From Planctomycetota bacterium (GTDB lineage: Bacteria; Planctomycetota; SZUA-567), in contig JAJBTL010000121.1 in NCBI GenBank assembly GCA_020860865.1, positions 1-8,790 on the forward strand: a stretch of 8,790 nucleotides of DNA, written 5' to 3'. Both the position numbers and the translations under genes were made by a program. How positions within the stretch are numbered: the first letter of the stretch is position 1; each line of letters starts with the position of its first letter. Under the pieces are notes generated by a model that did no database searches, was not told where the DNA came from, and saw nothing but the letters and a program-made list of their open reading frames with translations. Below are positions 1 through 5,400 of this stretch, in pieces.

Positions 1-38
1 TTGCTGGTATGGAGAAAATGCTTACAATTCACTTGACG

Positions 39-48
39 CCGTTAACGG
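39..48. promoter_or_regulatory. 10-bp palindrome upstream of the SorC-type regulator
   Basis: CCGTTAACGG is a perfect 10-bp palindrome about 105 nt before the chosen start of the regulator gene. It overlaps the region just after a TTGACG hexamer (33-38) that could be a -35 box, although no good -10 follows at the right distance. It could be an autoregulatory operator. This is inference from position and symmetry only; short palindromes also arise by chance. Confidence 0.2.
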
Positions 49-153
49 ACGCCTGTCCACTTGCCAAGCGACGTTGAAATACATGGAAGCGGACTTTTAC
101 AGAAGAGGCGGCTCCGACCACCGGCCGGGGGCCGGACAGCAAGGAATCGGCAC

Positions 154-1110
154 ATGGCCAAAACCGAAAGCGAAGACAGACTGAGCGACCTGATAAATGT
201 CTGTTACAGCCATTTTATATACGAAGAAACGCAGAGTGAAATTGCCGAAAAAATGGGCGTTTCCCGCGCCAAGGTCTGCAAGATGATCGCCCAGGCCAAG
301 GCGATGGGCCTGTATACGATAACCATTAACGACCCGCTGCAACGGGTGGAAGCGCTCGGCCGGGAACTCAAGGACAAGTACGACCTGAAGGGCGTCAAGC
401 TCGTTCCGATACCGAAATTCGGCGTCAACAACGTGCTCCAACGCCTCGGCCACGCCACGGCGGAACTCCTCGCCTCGTCCCTCAAGGACAACGACGTCCT
501 CGGCATCGCCGGCGGTTCGACACTCTACGAGATGGTCAACTTTATCGAGCCGATGAGCTTCCAGAACCTGTACATCGTGCCGCTGCTCGGCGGCTACGCC
601 GAGACGGAAGCCGCCACCCACGGCACGGAAATCGTCTACCGTATCGCCGACAAGCTCCGGGCCGACATTGTAAACATGCCGGTCCCCGGCCTGGCGCAGA
701 ACGCGGAAGAGGCGCGGCTGTTCATGTCGAACCCGATTATCAGCCGGAGTATGGCGTGGATGAGCCGCTGTTCCATCGCCCTCTTCGGCATCGACACGCC
801 GACGCCGTCCGGCAGTTTCTACCAGGCGGGAGTATTGACTGACGCCCTCGTCGACCAACTCAAAGGCGAAAACGCCGCCGGTTGCGTCTGTTTCAACTTC
901 TACGATCCGAAAGGGCGGCCGTGCGAGTCGTTCAACTCGCGGATAATCGGCATCACCCTGGACGACATCACGAAGATTCCCATTTCCATCGGCGTCGCCG
1001 GCGGTGCACCGGAAAAGGTGCATGCCATTCGCGGCGCCCTTATTGGGAAATATATCAACTTCCTGGTGACGGATCAGATTACCGCCGAATCGCTTCTGGC
1101 GCTCGAGTAG
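154..1110 (+). CDS. SorC/DeoR-type sugar-sensing transcriptional regulator
   Basis: This encodes a 318-residue transcriptional regulator of the SorC family, cytoplasmic and DNA-binding. Residues about 25-47 form a helix-turn-helix (ETQSEIAEKMGVSRAKVCKM). The rest is the SorC sugar-phosphate-binding domain, related to the sugar isomerase fold: a GIAGGSTLYEM loop at 117-127, VPLLGG at 142-147, and the characteristic ending GVAGGAPEKVHAIRGAL followed by LVTDQITAESLL. In this family a phosphorylated sugar releases or alters DNA binding and so controls a neighbouring catabolic operon. I chose ATG 154 because AAGGA (141-145) lies 8 nt upstream and family homology begins near there. An in-frame TTG at 61 would add 31 residues with no recognisable similarity. 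The acyltransferase and sugar kinase genes downstream on the same strand are the likely targets. The effector is unknown. Confidence 0.9.
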   Translation: MAKTESEDRLSDLINVCYSHFIYEETQSEIAEKMGVSRAKVCKMIAQAKAMGLYTITINDPLQRVEALGRELKDKYDLKGVKLVPIPKFGVNNVLQRLGHATAELLASSLKDNDVLGIAGGSTLYEMVNFIEPMSFQNLYIVPLLGGYAETEAATHGTEIVYRIADKLRADIVNMPVPGLAQNAEEARLFMSNPIISRSMAWMSRCSIALFGIDTPTPSGSFYQAGVLTDALVDQLKGENAAGCVCFNFYDPKGRPCESFNSRIIGITLDDITKIPISIGVAGGAPEKVHAIRGALIGKYINFLVTDQITAESLLALE

Positions 1111-1114
1111 AAGG

Positions 1115-1170
1115 TTTCTAATGAGGCAAGAAATGCGTTTCTAAAAAAGGACCGCGCCGTGTTTTAGAAA
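1115..1170. repeat. Repeated TTTCTAA(AA) boxes, candidate operator
   Basis: TTTCTAA occurs at 1115-1121 and TTTCTAAAA at 1138-1146, and the exact inverse TTTTAGAAA lies at 1162-1170. Starts are 23-24 nt apart, about two helical turns, which suits a regulator binding one face of the DNA. The boxes sit immediately after the SorC-type regulator gene and before the acyltransferase gene. The same 9-mer recurs at 5269-5277 in the acetyltransferase promoter. Assignment to the SorC-type protein is inference; AT-rich coincidence is possible. Confidence 0.3.
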
Positions 1171-1183
1171 AAACATCGCGGTC
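1144..1183 (-). terminator. Terminator-like hairpin facing the minus strand
   Basis: GACCGCG (1150-1156) pairs perfectly with CGCGGTC (1177-1183), with an inner GTTTT/AAAAC helix possible. Read on the minus strand the stem is followed by C and then six T residues, the layout of an intrinsic terminator. Read on the plus strand it is followed by A residues, so it should not terminate the regulator mRNA in the usual way. No minus-strand gene is present upstream of it for a long distance, so its client transcript is unknown. Confidence 0.4.
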
Positions 1184-1203
1184 AAAAAATAGCTTCGTTC
1201 CGT

Positions 1204-1233
1204 TTCACGTCCATATATCCAACTCAATATAAC
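1204..1233 (+). promoter_or_regulatory. Candidate promoter for the acyltransferase-kinase genes
   Basis: TTCACG (1204-1209) and TATAAC (1228-1233) are separated by 18 nt and resemble sigma-70 -35 and -10 boxes with four and five matches. They lie about 125 nt upstream of the acyltransferase start, leaving a long leader that contains the hairpin at 1256-1295. This is pattern matching by eye; a promoter upstream of the regulator could serve all three genes instead. Confidence 0.3.
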
Positions 1234-1255
1234 CGGCCTAAATCCGGCGTCGCCT

Positions 1256-1295
1256 CAACACCGTTTCCATTCCTGAAACGGCGGCACCCGTGTTG
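1256..1295 (+). promoter_or_regulatory. Stable hairpin in the acyltransferase leader
   Basis: CAACAC (1256-1261) pairs with GTGTTG (1290-1295). Inside it CGTTTC (1262-1267) pairs with GAAACG (1275-1280) around a 7-nt loop. No T-run follows, so it is not an intrinsic terminator. It could be a protein-binding, mRNA-stabilising or attenuator element. I recognise no known riboswitch consensus here. Confidence 0.35.
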
Positions 1296-1357
1296 TCGCA
1301 TCGCAGCCATTCGTCTTGTCATAGCCATTCCATTCCATATGGAAGAAGGACCACTCC

Positions 1358-2083
1358 ATGAACACGCCGTCCGATCCGACCTATGTTCCCTACAAAGGCA
1401 TCCGGAAGCTCATCGGCTCCCGCATGCACGAGTCCATGTCCAGCCAGGCGCAACTGACGCTCAACACGTCCGCCAACGCGAGCGGCCTCCTCAGCGTCCG
1501 AAAAATCGCCAAGGACCAGGCCGCCGCCAAAGGCCTCCCGAACATCACCATAAACGATCTGGTGTGCTGGACCGTGGCGCGAACCCTGCCGCGCTTCCCC
1601 GACGTCAACGCCGTGTTCGAAGCGGACGAACAGCGCATCGCCCAACACACGCGGGTCAACCTCGGCATCGCCGTGGACACGCCGCGCGGACTGGTTGTCG
1701 CGAACGTCCAAGACGCCCACGACATGGCCCTCTCGGACCTGTCCCGCACTGTCGCCCGGTACATCGACGAATGCCGCGCCGGCAGTATCGATATGGATCT
1801 TCTGAGCGGCGGCACCTTCACCGTCACCAACCTTGGATCGCTCGGCATCGAAACGTTTACTCCCATCGTCAACATCCCCCAGGCCGCCATCCTCGGCGTC
1901 TGCGCCATCCGGGATACGGCGGCGCGCGGCGCCGACGGGTCAATAGTTCTCCAACCGCGAATGGGGCTGTCCCTCACCATCGACCACCGGGTGGTGGACG
2001 GCGCGCCGGGGTCGCGATTTCTTCAGGAACTGGTGAAGGGGCTGGAAGCCATCGAGGCGGAGACCGCTGCATTGTTCGCGTAA
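1358..2083 (+). CDS. Stand-alone catalytic domain of 2-oxoacid dehydrogenase acyltransferase (E2)
   Basis: The 241-residue product matches the catalytic domain of dihydrolipoamide acyltransferases, the E2 core of pyruvate and related dehydrogenase complexes, which transfer an acyl group from lipoamide to CoA and form trimers. Visible landmarks are the start YKGIRKLIGSRMHESM, the stretch VNLGIAVDTPRGLVVANV, GGTFTVTNLG, and the active-site signature DHRVVDGAPG, giving catalytic His210 and Asp214. Both are intact. There is no N-terminal lipoyl domain and no peripheral subunit-binding domain, which full-length E2 (usually 400 residues or more) carry. ATG 1358 is chosen because AGAAGGA lies just upstream; an ATG at 1339 opens a different frame. 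Neither E1 nor E3 is in the window, so acyl donor and partner are unknown. The gene lies 81 nt before the sugar kinase and is probably cotranscribed with it. Confidence 0.88.
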   Translation: MNTPSDPTYVPYKGIRKLIGSRMHESMSSQAQLTLNTSANASGLLSVRKIAKDQAAAKGLPNITINDLVCWTVARTLPRFPDVNAVFEADEQRIAQHTRVNLGIAVDTPRGLVVANVQDAHDMALSDLSRTVARYIDECRAGSIDMDLLSGGTFTVTNLGSLGIETFTPIVNIPQAAILGVCAIRDTAARGADGSIVLQPRMGLSLTIDHRVVDGAPGSRFLQELVKGLEAIEAETAALFA

Positions 2084-2098
2084 AGAAAAATTGTAGAA

Positions 2099-2126
2099 GG
2101 CGGATTTAGAAAATCATCTAACCGCC
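2099..2126 (+). promoter_or_regulatory. Intercistronic hairpin between acyltransferase and kinase genes
   Basis: GGCGG (2099-2103) pairs with CCGCC (2122-2126) and TTAG (2106-2109) with CTAA (2118-2121), leaving a 2-nt bulge and an 8-nt loop. No T-run follows. It lies 25 nt before the strong GAGGAAGGA ribosome site (2151-2159) of the kinase. It probably affects mRNA processing or stability or relative expression rather than ending transcription. Confidence 0.35.
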
Positions 2127-2164
2127 GATACGTCGAAAAAAAGAATTTCAGAGGAAGGAATGAT

Positions 2165-3658
2165 ATGAAGTCAACCTATGTACTGGCATCCGACATCGGC
2201 GGTTCCGGCGTGAAGAGCATGCTGTTCGACCTGGTGGAACGGCGCATCGTCGCCGTCGCCACGAAGCCCCTCCAGTGGTACCATCCGACCCCGGACGCCA
2301 TCGAATACAACGCCGACGAAATCCTCCAGGCCTGCGTGGACGGCATGAAGGAATGCGTCGAAAAGGCCGGCGTCGACACCGGTGCCATCGGTGCCGTCAT
2401 CACGGACGGCCAGCAGGCCGGACAGATTTTCGTCGACCGGGACTTCAACGCCGTCAGTCCCTACGACACCTGGATGGACAACCGGTTCCTTCCCTTCGCG
2501 TCGGAGATGAACGCCATCTGCGGCGACCGCATTCTCGAGAAAGGCGGCAACAACGCCATCATCACCATCGGCCCGAAAATTCTCTGGTGGAAAAAGAACC
2601 GGCCGGACATCTATGAGAAAACCTACAAGGTCACCCTGACCGCCAATTTCGTCGGCGGCAAGCTGGCCGGACTGAAGGGCGAACAGGCCTATTACGAAAA
2701 CACCTCGACCGGCTACAGCGGCCTCATCGACAACGACGCGGACAACTGGGACGACGAAATCTGCCGCCTTGTCGGCATCGACCGGGACAAGATGGCGGAC
2801 GTCGAACCGACGCGCATTGTCGGAAAACTGTCGGACAAGTACGCGGCGGAAATCGGCGTGCCGTCCGGCATACCGGTCGTGGCCGGGGCGGGCGATTTCC
2901 CGGCGGCCAGTATCGCCTCCGGCATCCTGTCGCCGGGACAGGTCGGCGACACCGCCGGCACGGCGTCCATGTTCACCGTTTGTTCGGACTACTGGCGGCC
3001 GGATCCGTCCGGGATGATTCGCACCCTCCGCTCTCCCATTAAGGGCTACTGGTACGCATTCTGCTTCACCACCGGCGGCGGCAGCGTCCAGTGGTTTGTC
3101 GACAAGATTGTCAGGAACACCGCCAGCTTCGCCGAACTGAACGACGGCGCCGCCGCGATTCCGGCCGGGTCCGACGGTTTGGCGTTCTACCCGTACATCA
3201 GCGGCATTTTCAAAAACACCAATGTCGGCGGCGCCTTCAGCGGCATCCAGTGGGCGCACGGCCGCGACCACATGTTCAGGGCCATTCTCGAGGCGGTGGC
3301 GTTCGAGTACAAGGAATACGCGAACGGCCTCCAGAAACTTCTTGGCATGGCGCCGTTCACGACGGTCCGGGGATCGGGCGGCGGCACCCGGAACCACATG
3401 TGGAATCAGATAAAGGCCGACGTCATGAACGTCACGTATGAAAGCATGTTCGAGGAGGAATGCTCGCTCCTCGGGTCGGCCATAATCGCCGGGAACGCCA
3501 TCGGCGTCTACCCGGACCTCCTGGAGACGGCGAAGTCGTTCAACCATGTCAGCGCCACGTTCGCGGCAAAGCCGGAGAATGTCGAGCGGTACCGGAAGGT
3601 CTTTAAAAACTGGCATGATCTGAAAGAAGAAAATTACCCGTTACTCAAGAGCGTTTGA
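2165..3658 (+). CDS. FGGY-family carbohydrate kinase (xylulokinase-like)
   Basis: This is a full-length 497-residue sugar kinase of the FGGY family, which phosphorylates a sugar or polyol with ATP in the cytoplasm. The first ATPase domain opens with ASDIGGSGVKSMLFD (Asp10, the phosphate-binding loop region). The substrate-side motif ITDGQQAGQIF and DTWMDNR follow. GAGD gives the probable catalytic base Asp244, followed by GDTAGTAS (261-268). The second ATPase domain contains GGGSVQWFVD, YPYISG and the adenosine-site signature GSGGGTRNHMWNQIKADV starting at 403. Length and motif order resemble xylulokinases, but FGGY substrate specificity cannot be read from these motifs. ATG 2165 follows a near-perfect ribosome site by 5 nt. 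It appears cotranscribed with the acyltransferase gene and is a likely target of the SorC-type regulator. Confidence 0.92.
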   Translation: MKSTYVLASDIGGSGVKSMLFDLVERRIVAVATKPLQWYHPTPDAIEYNADEILQACVDGMKECVEKAGVDTGAIGAVITDGQQAGQIFVDRDFNAVSPYDTWMDNRFLPFASEMNAICGDRILEKGGNNAIITIGPKILWWKKNRPDIYEKTYKVTLTANFVGGKLAGLKGEQAYYENTSTGYSGLIDNDADNWDDEICRLVGIDRDKMADVEPTRIVGKLSDKYAAEIGVPSGIPVVAGAGDFPAASIASGILSPGQVGDTAGTASMFTVCSDYWRPDPSGMIRTLRSPIKGYWYAFCFTTGGGSVQWFVDKIVRNTASFAELNDGAAAIPAGSDGLAFYPYISGIFKNTNVGGAFSGIQWAHGRDHMFRAILEAVAFEYKEYANGLQKLLGMAPFTTVRGSGGGTRNHMWNQIKADVMNVTYESMFEEECSLLGSAIIAGNAIGVYPDLLETAKSFNHVSATFAAKPENVERYRKVFKNWHDLKEENYPLLKSV

Positions 3659-3664
3659 GACGGT

Positions 3665-3682
3665 GGTGTGTGTACACCTTTT
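3665..3682 (+). terminator. Short intrinsic-terminator-like hairpin after the kinase
   Basis: GGTGT (3665-3669) pairs with ACACC (3674-3678) around a 4-nt loop and is followed by TTTT, 7 nt after the kinase stop codon. The 5-bp stem and four-T tract are weak for a terminator. The same bases are part of a direct repeat with 3706-3720, so this could instead be a remnant or operator repeat. Confidence 0.35.
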
Positions 3683-3720
3683 CACTTGTCCTGATTCGGA
3701 GTTGTTGTACACTTTTCACT
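3671..3720. repeat. Direct repeat of TGTACAC(C)TTTTCACT
   Basis: TGTACACCTTTTCACT (3671-3686) and TGTACACTTTTCACT (3706-3720) differ by one inserted C and start 35 bp apart. The second copy overlaps the putative -35 box of the structured RNA. Repeated copies of this kind at an element edge recall the internally repeated ends of IS21-type insertion sequences. No transposase gene lies nearby, so an operator pair is equally possible. Confidence 0.45.
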
Positions 3721-3732
3721 GCAGTACATAAT
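3705..3732 (+). promoter_or_regulatory. Promoter of the structured RNA
   Basis: TTGTAC (3705-3710) and CATAAT (3727-3732) are separated by 16 nt and match the sigma-70 -35 and -10 consensus in four and five positions. The expected transcription start is about G3740, shortly before the closing stem of the RNA at 3754. The local sequence is markedly AT-richer than the flanking genes. The placement suits a promoter dedicated to the RNA and perhaps to the SLOG gene beyond it. Confidence 0.5.
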
Positions 3733-3739
3733 AACGCTC

Positions 3740-3966
3740 GTAGAGCGTGGTTTCTCGGAAAATGCAGCCCAAGTAGTGAGCTCCGTCAACCGACTCTTTT
3801 TGTCGGACACCTTCGTGTGTGGCTCCACCCGCCTGTTTCGAGAAGCATGACTCATCACCCAAAGCCGCTTTTGGGGGATGTCGTCGTGTTTCTCGTACAG
3901 GCGGGTGGGAGCTTGACGGCTCCAGGGCTGCATTTACGAGTGGCGGCATTCCCCTTTTTGCCACCA
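3740..3966 (+). ncRNA. Large structured RNA candidate, retron-like fold, no reverse transcriptase
   Basis: No protein family is recognisable here, but complementary segments nest into one fold. The closing stem pairs 3760-3770 with 3925-3935 (11 bp, perfect), extended by CTCG/CGAG (3754-3757 with 3937-3940). After an asymmetric internal loop (AAGTAGT against CA), 3778-3781 and 3784-3789 pair with 3913-3922. Two small hairpins follow: CCGAC/GTCGG (3790-3806) and ACAC/GTGT (3807-3818). Then comes a long arm: 3822-3836 with 3897-3912 (15 bp, one bulged G), 3839-3851 with 3883-3895, 3853-3856 with 3877-3880, and 3858-3863 with 3870-3875. Two wobble pairs (G3845-U3889, U3848-G3886) exist only if the plus strand is transcribed, matching the promoter. 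A GTGGC/GCCAC hairpin (3940-3964) closes the 3' side. No clear T-run terminator follows, so it may be read through into the SLOG gene. The ends are estimates. Confidence 0.6.
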
Positions 3967-3975
3967 CCATGACCG

Positions 3976-4067
3976 AGACCAACCGGTTACCCAGCCGGAA
4001 GAGTAAACGGACATGGTGATTCTGATTACCCCTTCACCATTTCATCGCTTTTGACCAGGGTTGGTCT
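3976..4067 (+). promoter_or_regulatory. Second paired domain in the SLOG gene leader
   Basis: AGACCAACC (3976-3984) is perfectly complementary to GGTTGGTCT (4059-4067). Inside that closure ATGGTGA (4013-4019) pairs with TCACCAT (4034-4040), and CCGG/CCGG pairing is possible around 3984-4000. The domain ends 44 nt before the SLOG start codon. It could be an extension of the RNA at 3740-3966 or a translational control element. I see no known riboswitch consensus. Confidence 0.4.
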
Positions 4068-4111
4068 GGCCGGTCCGTCCACTCCTCCGACGTCATAACG
4101 TCAGGACGAGT

Positions 4112-4651
4112 ATGTACGCCATTGAAACCACCTGTTGCTTCACCGGTCACCGACCCAAGTATTTCCCTTTCGGCACGAACGAAAACCATCCGGAATGCAA
4201 GCGAATCAAAAGCTTCATCCGGGAGAAATGCCGCTACCTTATCGAGGCCGGCGTAACGCATTTTATCAGCGGCGGGGCGTTGGGTGTGGATACGTGGGCG
4301 ATGGAGGAAGTCATCGGGCTGCGGGAAACATTTCCACGGATTACGCTGGAATGCGTCATACCGTATGCGGGAATGATCGAACGGTTTCCACCGAACGACC
4401 GGGAACGGTTTGCCCGGACGCTTCGGAAACTGGCGAAATTCACCATTCTCAAGGAACGCTACTACACCGGCTGCATGCAGGATCGGAACAAGTACATGGT
4501 AGACCGTTCCCGCTATGTCATTGCCGTATGGACCGGACAGCGCAGTGGAACGGGAAACACCATACAGTATGCGGAGAAGCTTGGCCGGAAGGTTCATTGT
4601 CTCGAGTATGAATTGAACGTGCCGGTTCATTCGCCTCCGAACCGTAAATGA
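4112..4651 (+). CDS. SLOG-superfamily protein, DUF1273/YpsA-like
   Basis: The 179-residue product is a single SLOG (Rossmann-like) domain of the YpsA/DUF1273 group, proteins thought to bind a nucleotide or nucleotide-derived ligand; the reaction, if any, is not established. Landmarks are CCFTGHRPKYFPFG near the N-terminus (Gly12, Arg14), the glycine-rich loop FISGGALGVDTWAMEEV (Gly54-Asp60 core), DRNKYMVDRS at 124-133, and TGQRSGTGNTIQYAEKLGR near the C-terminus. Length is normal for the family. ATG 4112 has AGGA at 4103-4106; a TTG at 4061 would add 17 residues lacking family character. GC content in hand-counted 60-nt lines is about 54%, below the roughly 60-65% of the sugar kinase, hinting at separate ancestry. 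It follows the structured RNA with no intervening gene. Related SLOG domains act as signal sensors in defence systems such as Thoeris ThsA, but no partner effector is visible here. Confidence 0.88.
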   Translation: MYAIETTCCFTGHRPKYFPFGTNENHPECKRIKSFIREKCRYLIEAGVTHFISGGALGVDTWAMEEVIGLRETFPRITLECVIPYAGMIERFPPNDRERFARTLRKLAKFTILKERYYTGCMQDRNKYMVDRSRYVIAVWTGQRSGTGNTIQYAEKLGRKVHCLEYELNVPVHSPPNRK

Positions 4652-5230
4652 TTACACGGGAGGCGAGTGCCGGTCGAGGCAGGCGCGGACGTTTTCTTCC
4701 GGCAGGGAATGGATTGAAACTATTGACGCCGGTTCCGCCGCATAGTCGGCAAGCTGTTTTTCAAACCAGGCCACATCGCACCATTTACCGTTCTTGAACC
4801 CGGCGTTCCGATAGTAACCGGCTTGGGTAAAGCCGAGGGACTGGTGGAGGGCCTGGCTTTTTTCGTTCGGGATGGTGACGATGCCGTAGATTGTTCTCAC
4901 GCCCTGCAAGGCGAGGATGTCGGCGAGAATGTTGTAGAACCGCCTTCCGAGTCCCCTGCCCGTCGCCGACGGCGCCAAATACGCCGACCATTCCGCGCCC
5001 CATTGGTAGGCGGCGCGTTCCATAAAACGGTGGGCATAGGCGTAGCCGAGGATGCGGCCGTCCTCTTCGTAGGCGATGCACGGATAGAAGGCGGACACGG
5101 CGGCGATGCGGCTGGCGAAGTCTTCCACCGTCGGCAGGGTGTATTCGAAGGTTATCGTGGTGTCGATGTAACGGGCGTAGATGTCCAGGAGGGCCTGGCT
5201 GTCCGCCGGGGTGACGAATCGAATTGGCAT
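4652..5230 (-). CDS. GNAT acetyltransferase, phosphinothricin acetyltransferase-like
   Basis: The 192-residue product is a GNAT N-acetyltransferase most like the phosphinothricin/YncA-type subgroup, which acetylates the amino group of small amino-acid-like substrates with acetyl-CoA. The N-terminus MPIRFVTPADSQALLDIY and ITFEYTLPTVEDF are typical. The acetyl-CoA loop is SATGRGLGRRFY (residues 88-99), and the later motif NEKSQALHQSLGF (122-134) is the usual CoA-side helix. The C-terminal 20 residues or so extend past the usual family end. ATG 5230 is preceded by GGAG and a perfect TATAAT -10 box (minus strand, 5259-5254), giving a very short leader. Its stop codon abuts the SLOG stop codon, with no room for a terminator between the convergent genes. 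The native substrate is unknown; a resistance role should not be assumed. Confidence 0.88.
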   Translation of the reverse strand: MPIRFVTPADSQALLDIYARYIDTTITFEYTLPTVEDFASRIAAVSAFYPCIAYEEDGRILGYAYAHRFMERAAYQWGAEWSAYLAPSATGRGLGRRFYNILADILALQGVRTIYGIVTIPNEKSQALHQSLGFTQAGYYRNAGFKNGKWCDVAWFEKQLADYAAEPASIVSIHSLPEENVRACLDRHSPPV

Positions 5231-5253
5231 TGTTCTATTTTCTCCAGCCGCTC

Positions 5254-5282
5254 ATTATAGAAGCTTATTTTTAGAAATGGAA
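5254..5282 (-). promoter_or_regulatory. Promoter of the GNAT gene
   Basis: On the minus strand a perfect TATAAT (plus 5254-5259) lies about 24 nt before the start codon, with a weak TTCCAT -35 (5277-5282) at 17-nt spacing. The spacer contains the box that reads TTTTAGAAA on the plus strand (5269-5277), also found around 1138-1170. Such a box within the core promoter could be a repressor site. The -10 is convincing; the operator idea is inference. Confidence 0.5.
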
Positions 5283-5311
5283 TCTACACGAAAAGAGCCG
5301 CCGGGGAAACG

Positions 5312-5360
5312 AGGAAAAATAAAACCGGCGCCGCCATTACTCGCGATGGCGGCGCCGGTT
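5312..5360 (-). terminator. Strong intrinsic terminator of the symporter-epimerase operon
   Basis: Arms 5323-5337 and 5346-5360 form a perfect 15-bp GC-rich stem around an 8-nt loop. Read on the minus strand the stem is followed directly by TTATTTTT. It lies 40 nt after the stop codon of the isomerase/epimerase gene and separates that operon from the GNAT promoter. Confidence 0.88.
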
Positions 5361-5400
5361 GATTTGTTGCTGCTGCGTTTTTTGGTACAGTTATGTTCTT

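Noticed and set aside
97..1023. 308-residue minus-strand frame over the regulator
   Set aside because: The plus strand has a helix-turn-helix and a complete SorC sugar-binding domain; the antisense frame has no family character.
2171..3616. 481-residue open frame antisense to the sugar kinase
   Set aside because: The plus strand encodes a full FGGY kinase with all family motifs and a strong ribosome site. The antisense frame is a by-product of GC-biased codon positions and has no recognisable domain.
3835..3858. Hammerhead-ribozyme-like core on the minus strand (TGATGAG ... CGAAAC)
   Set aside because: The essential C of the CUGAUGA core is replaced by G, which would break the C3-G8 pair, and the bases are taken up by the long arm helix. 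Wobble pairs also favour the plus strand as the transcript.
3655..3982. Overlapping frames of 105 and 88 residues on both strands
   Set aside because: They lie over the nested inverted repeats of the structured RNA, lack good ribosome sites and show no domain. The sequence is better explained by RNA pairing.
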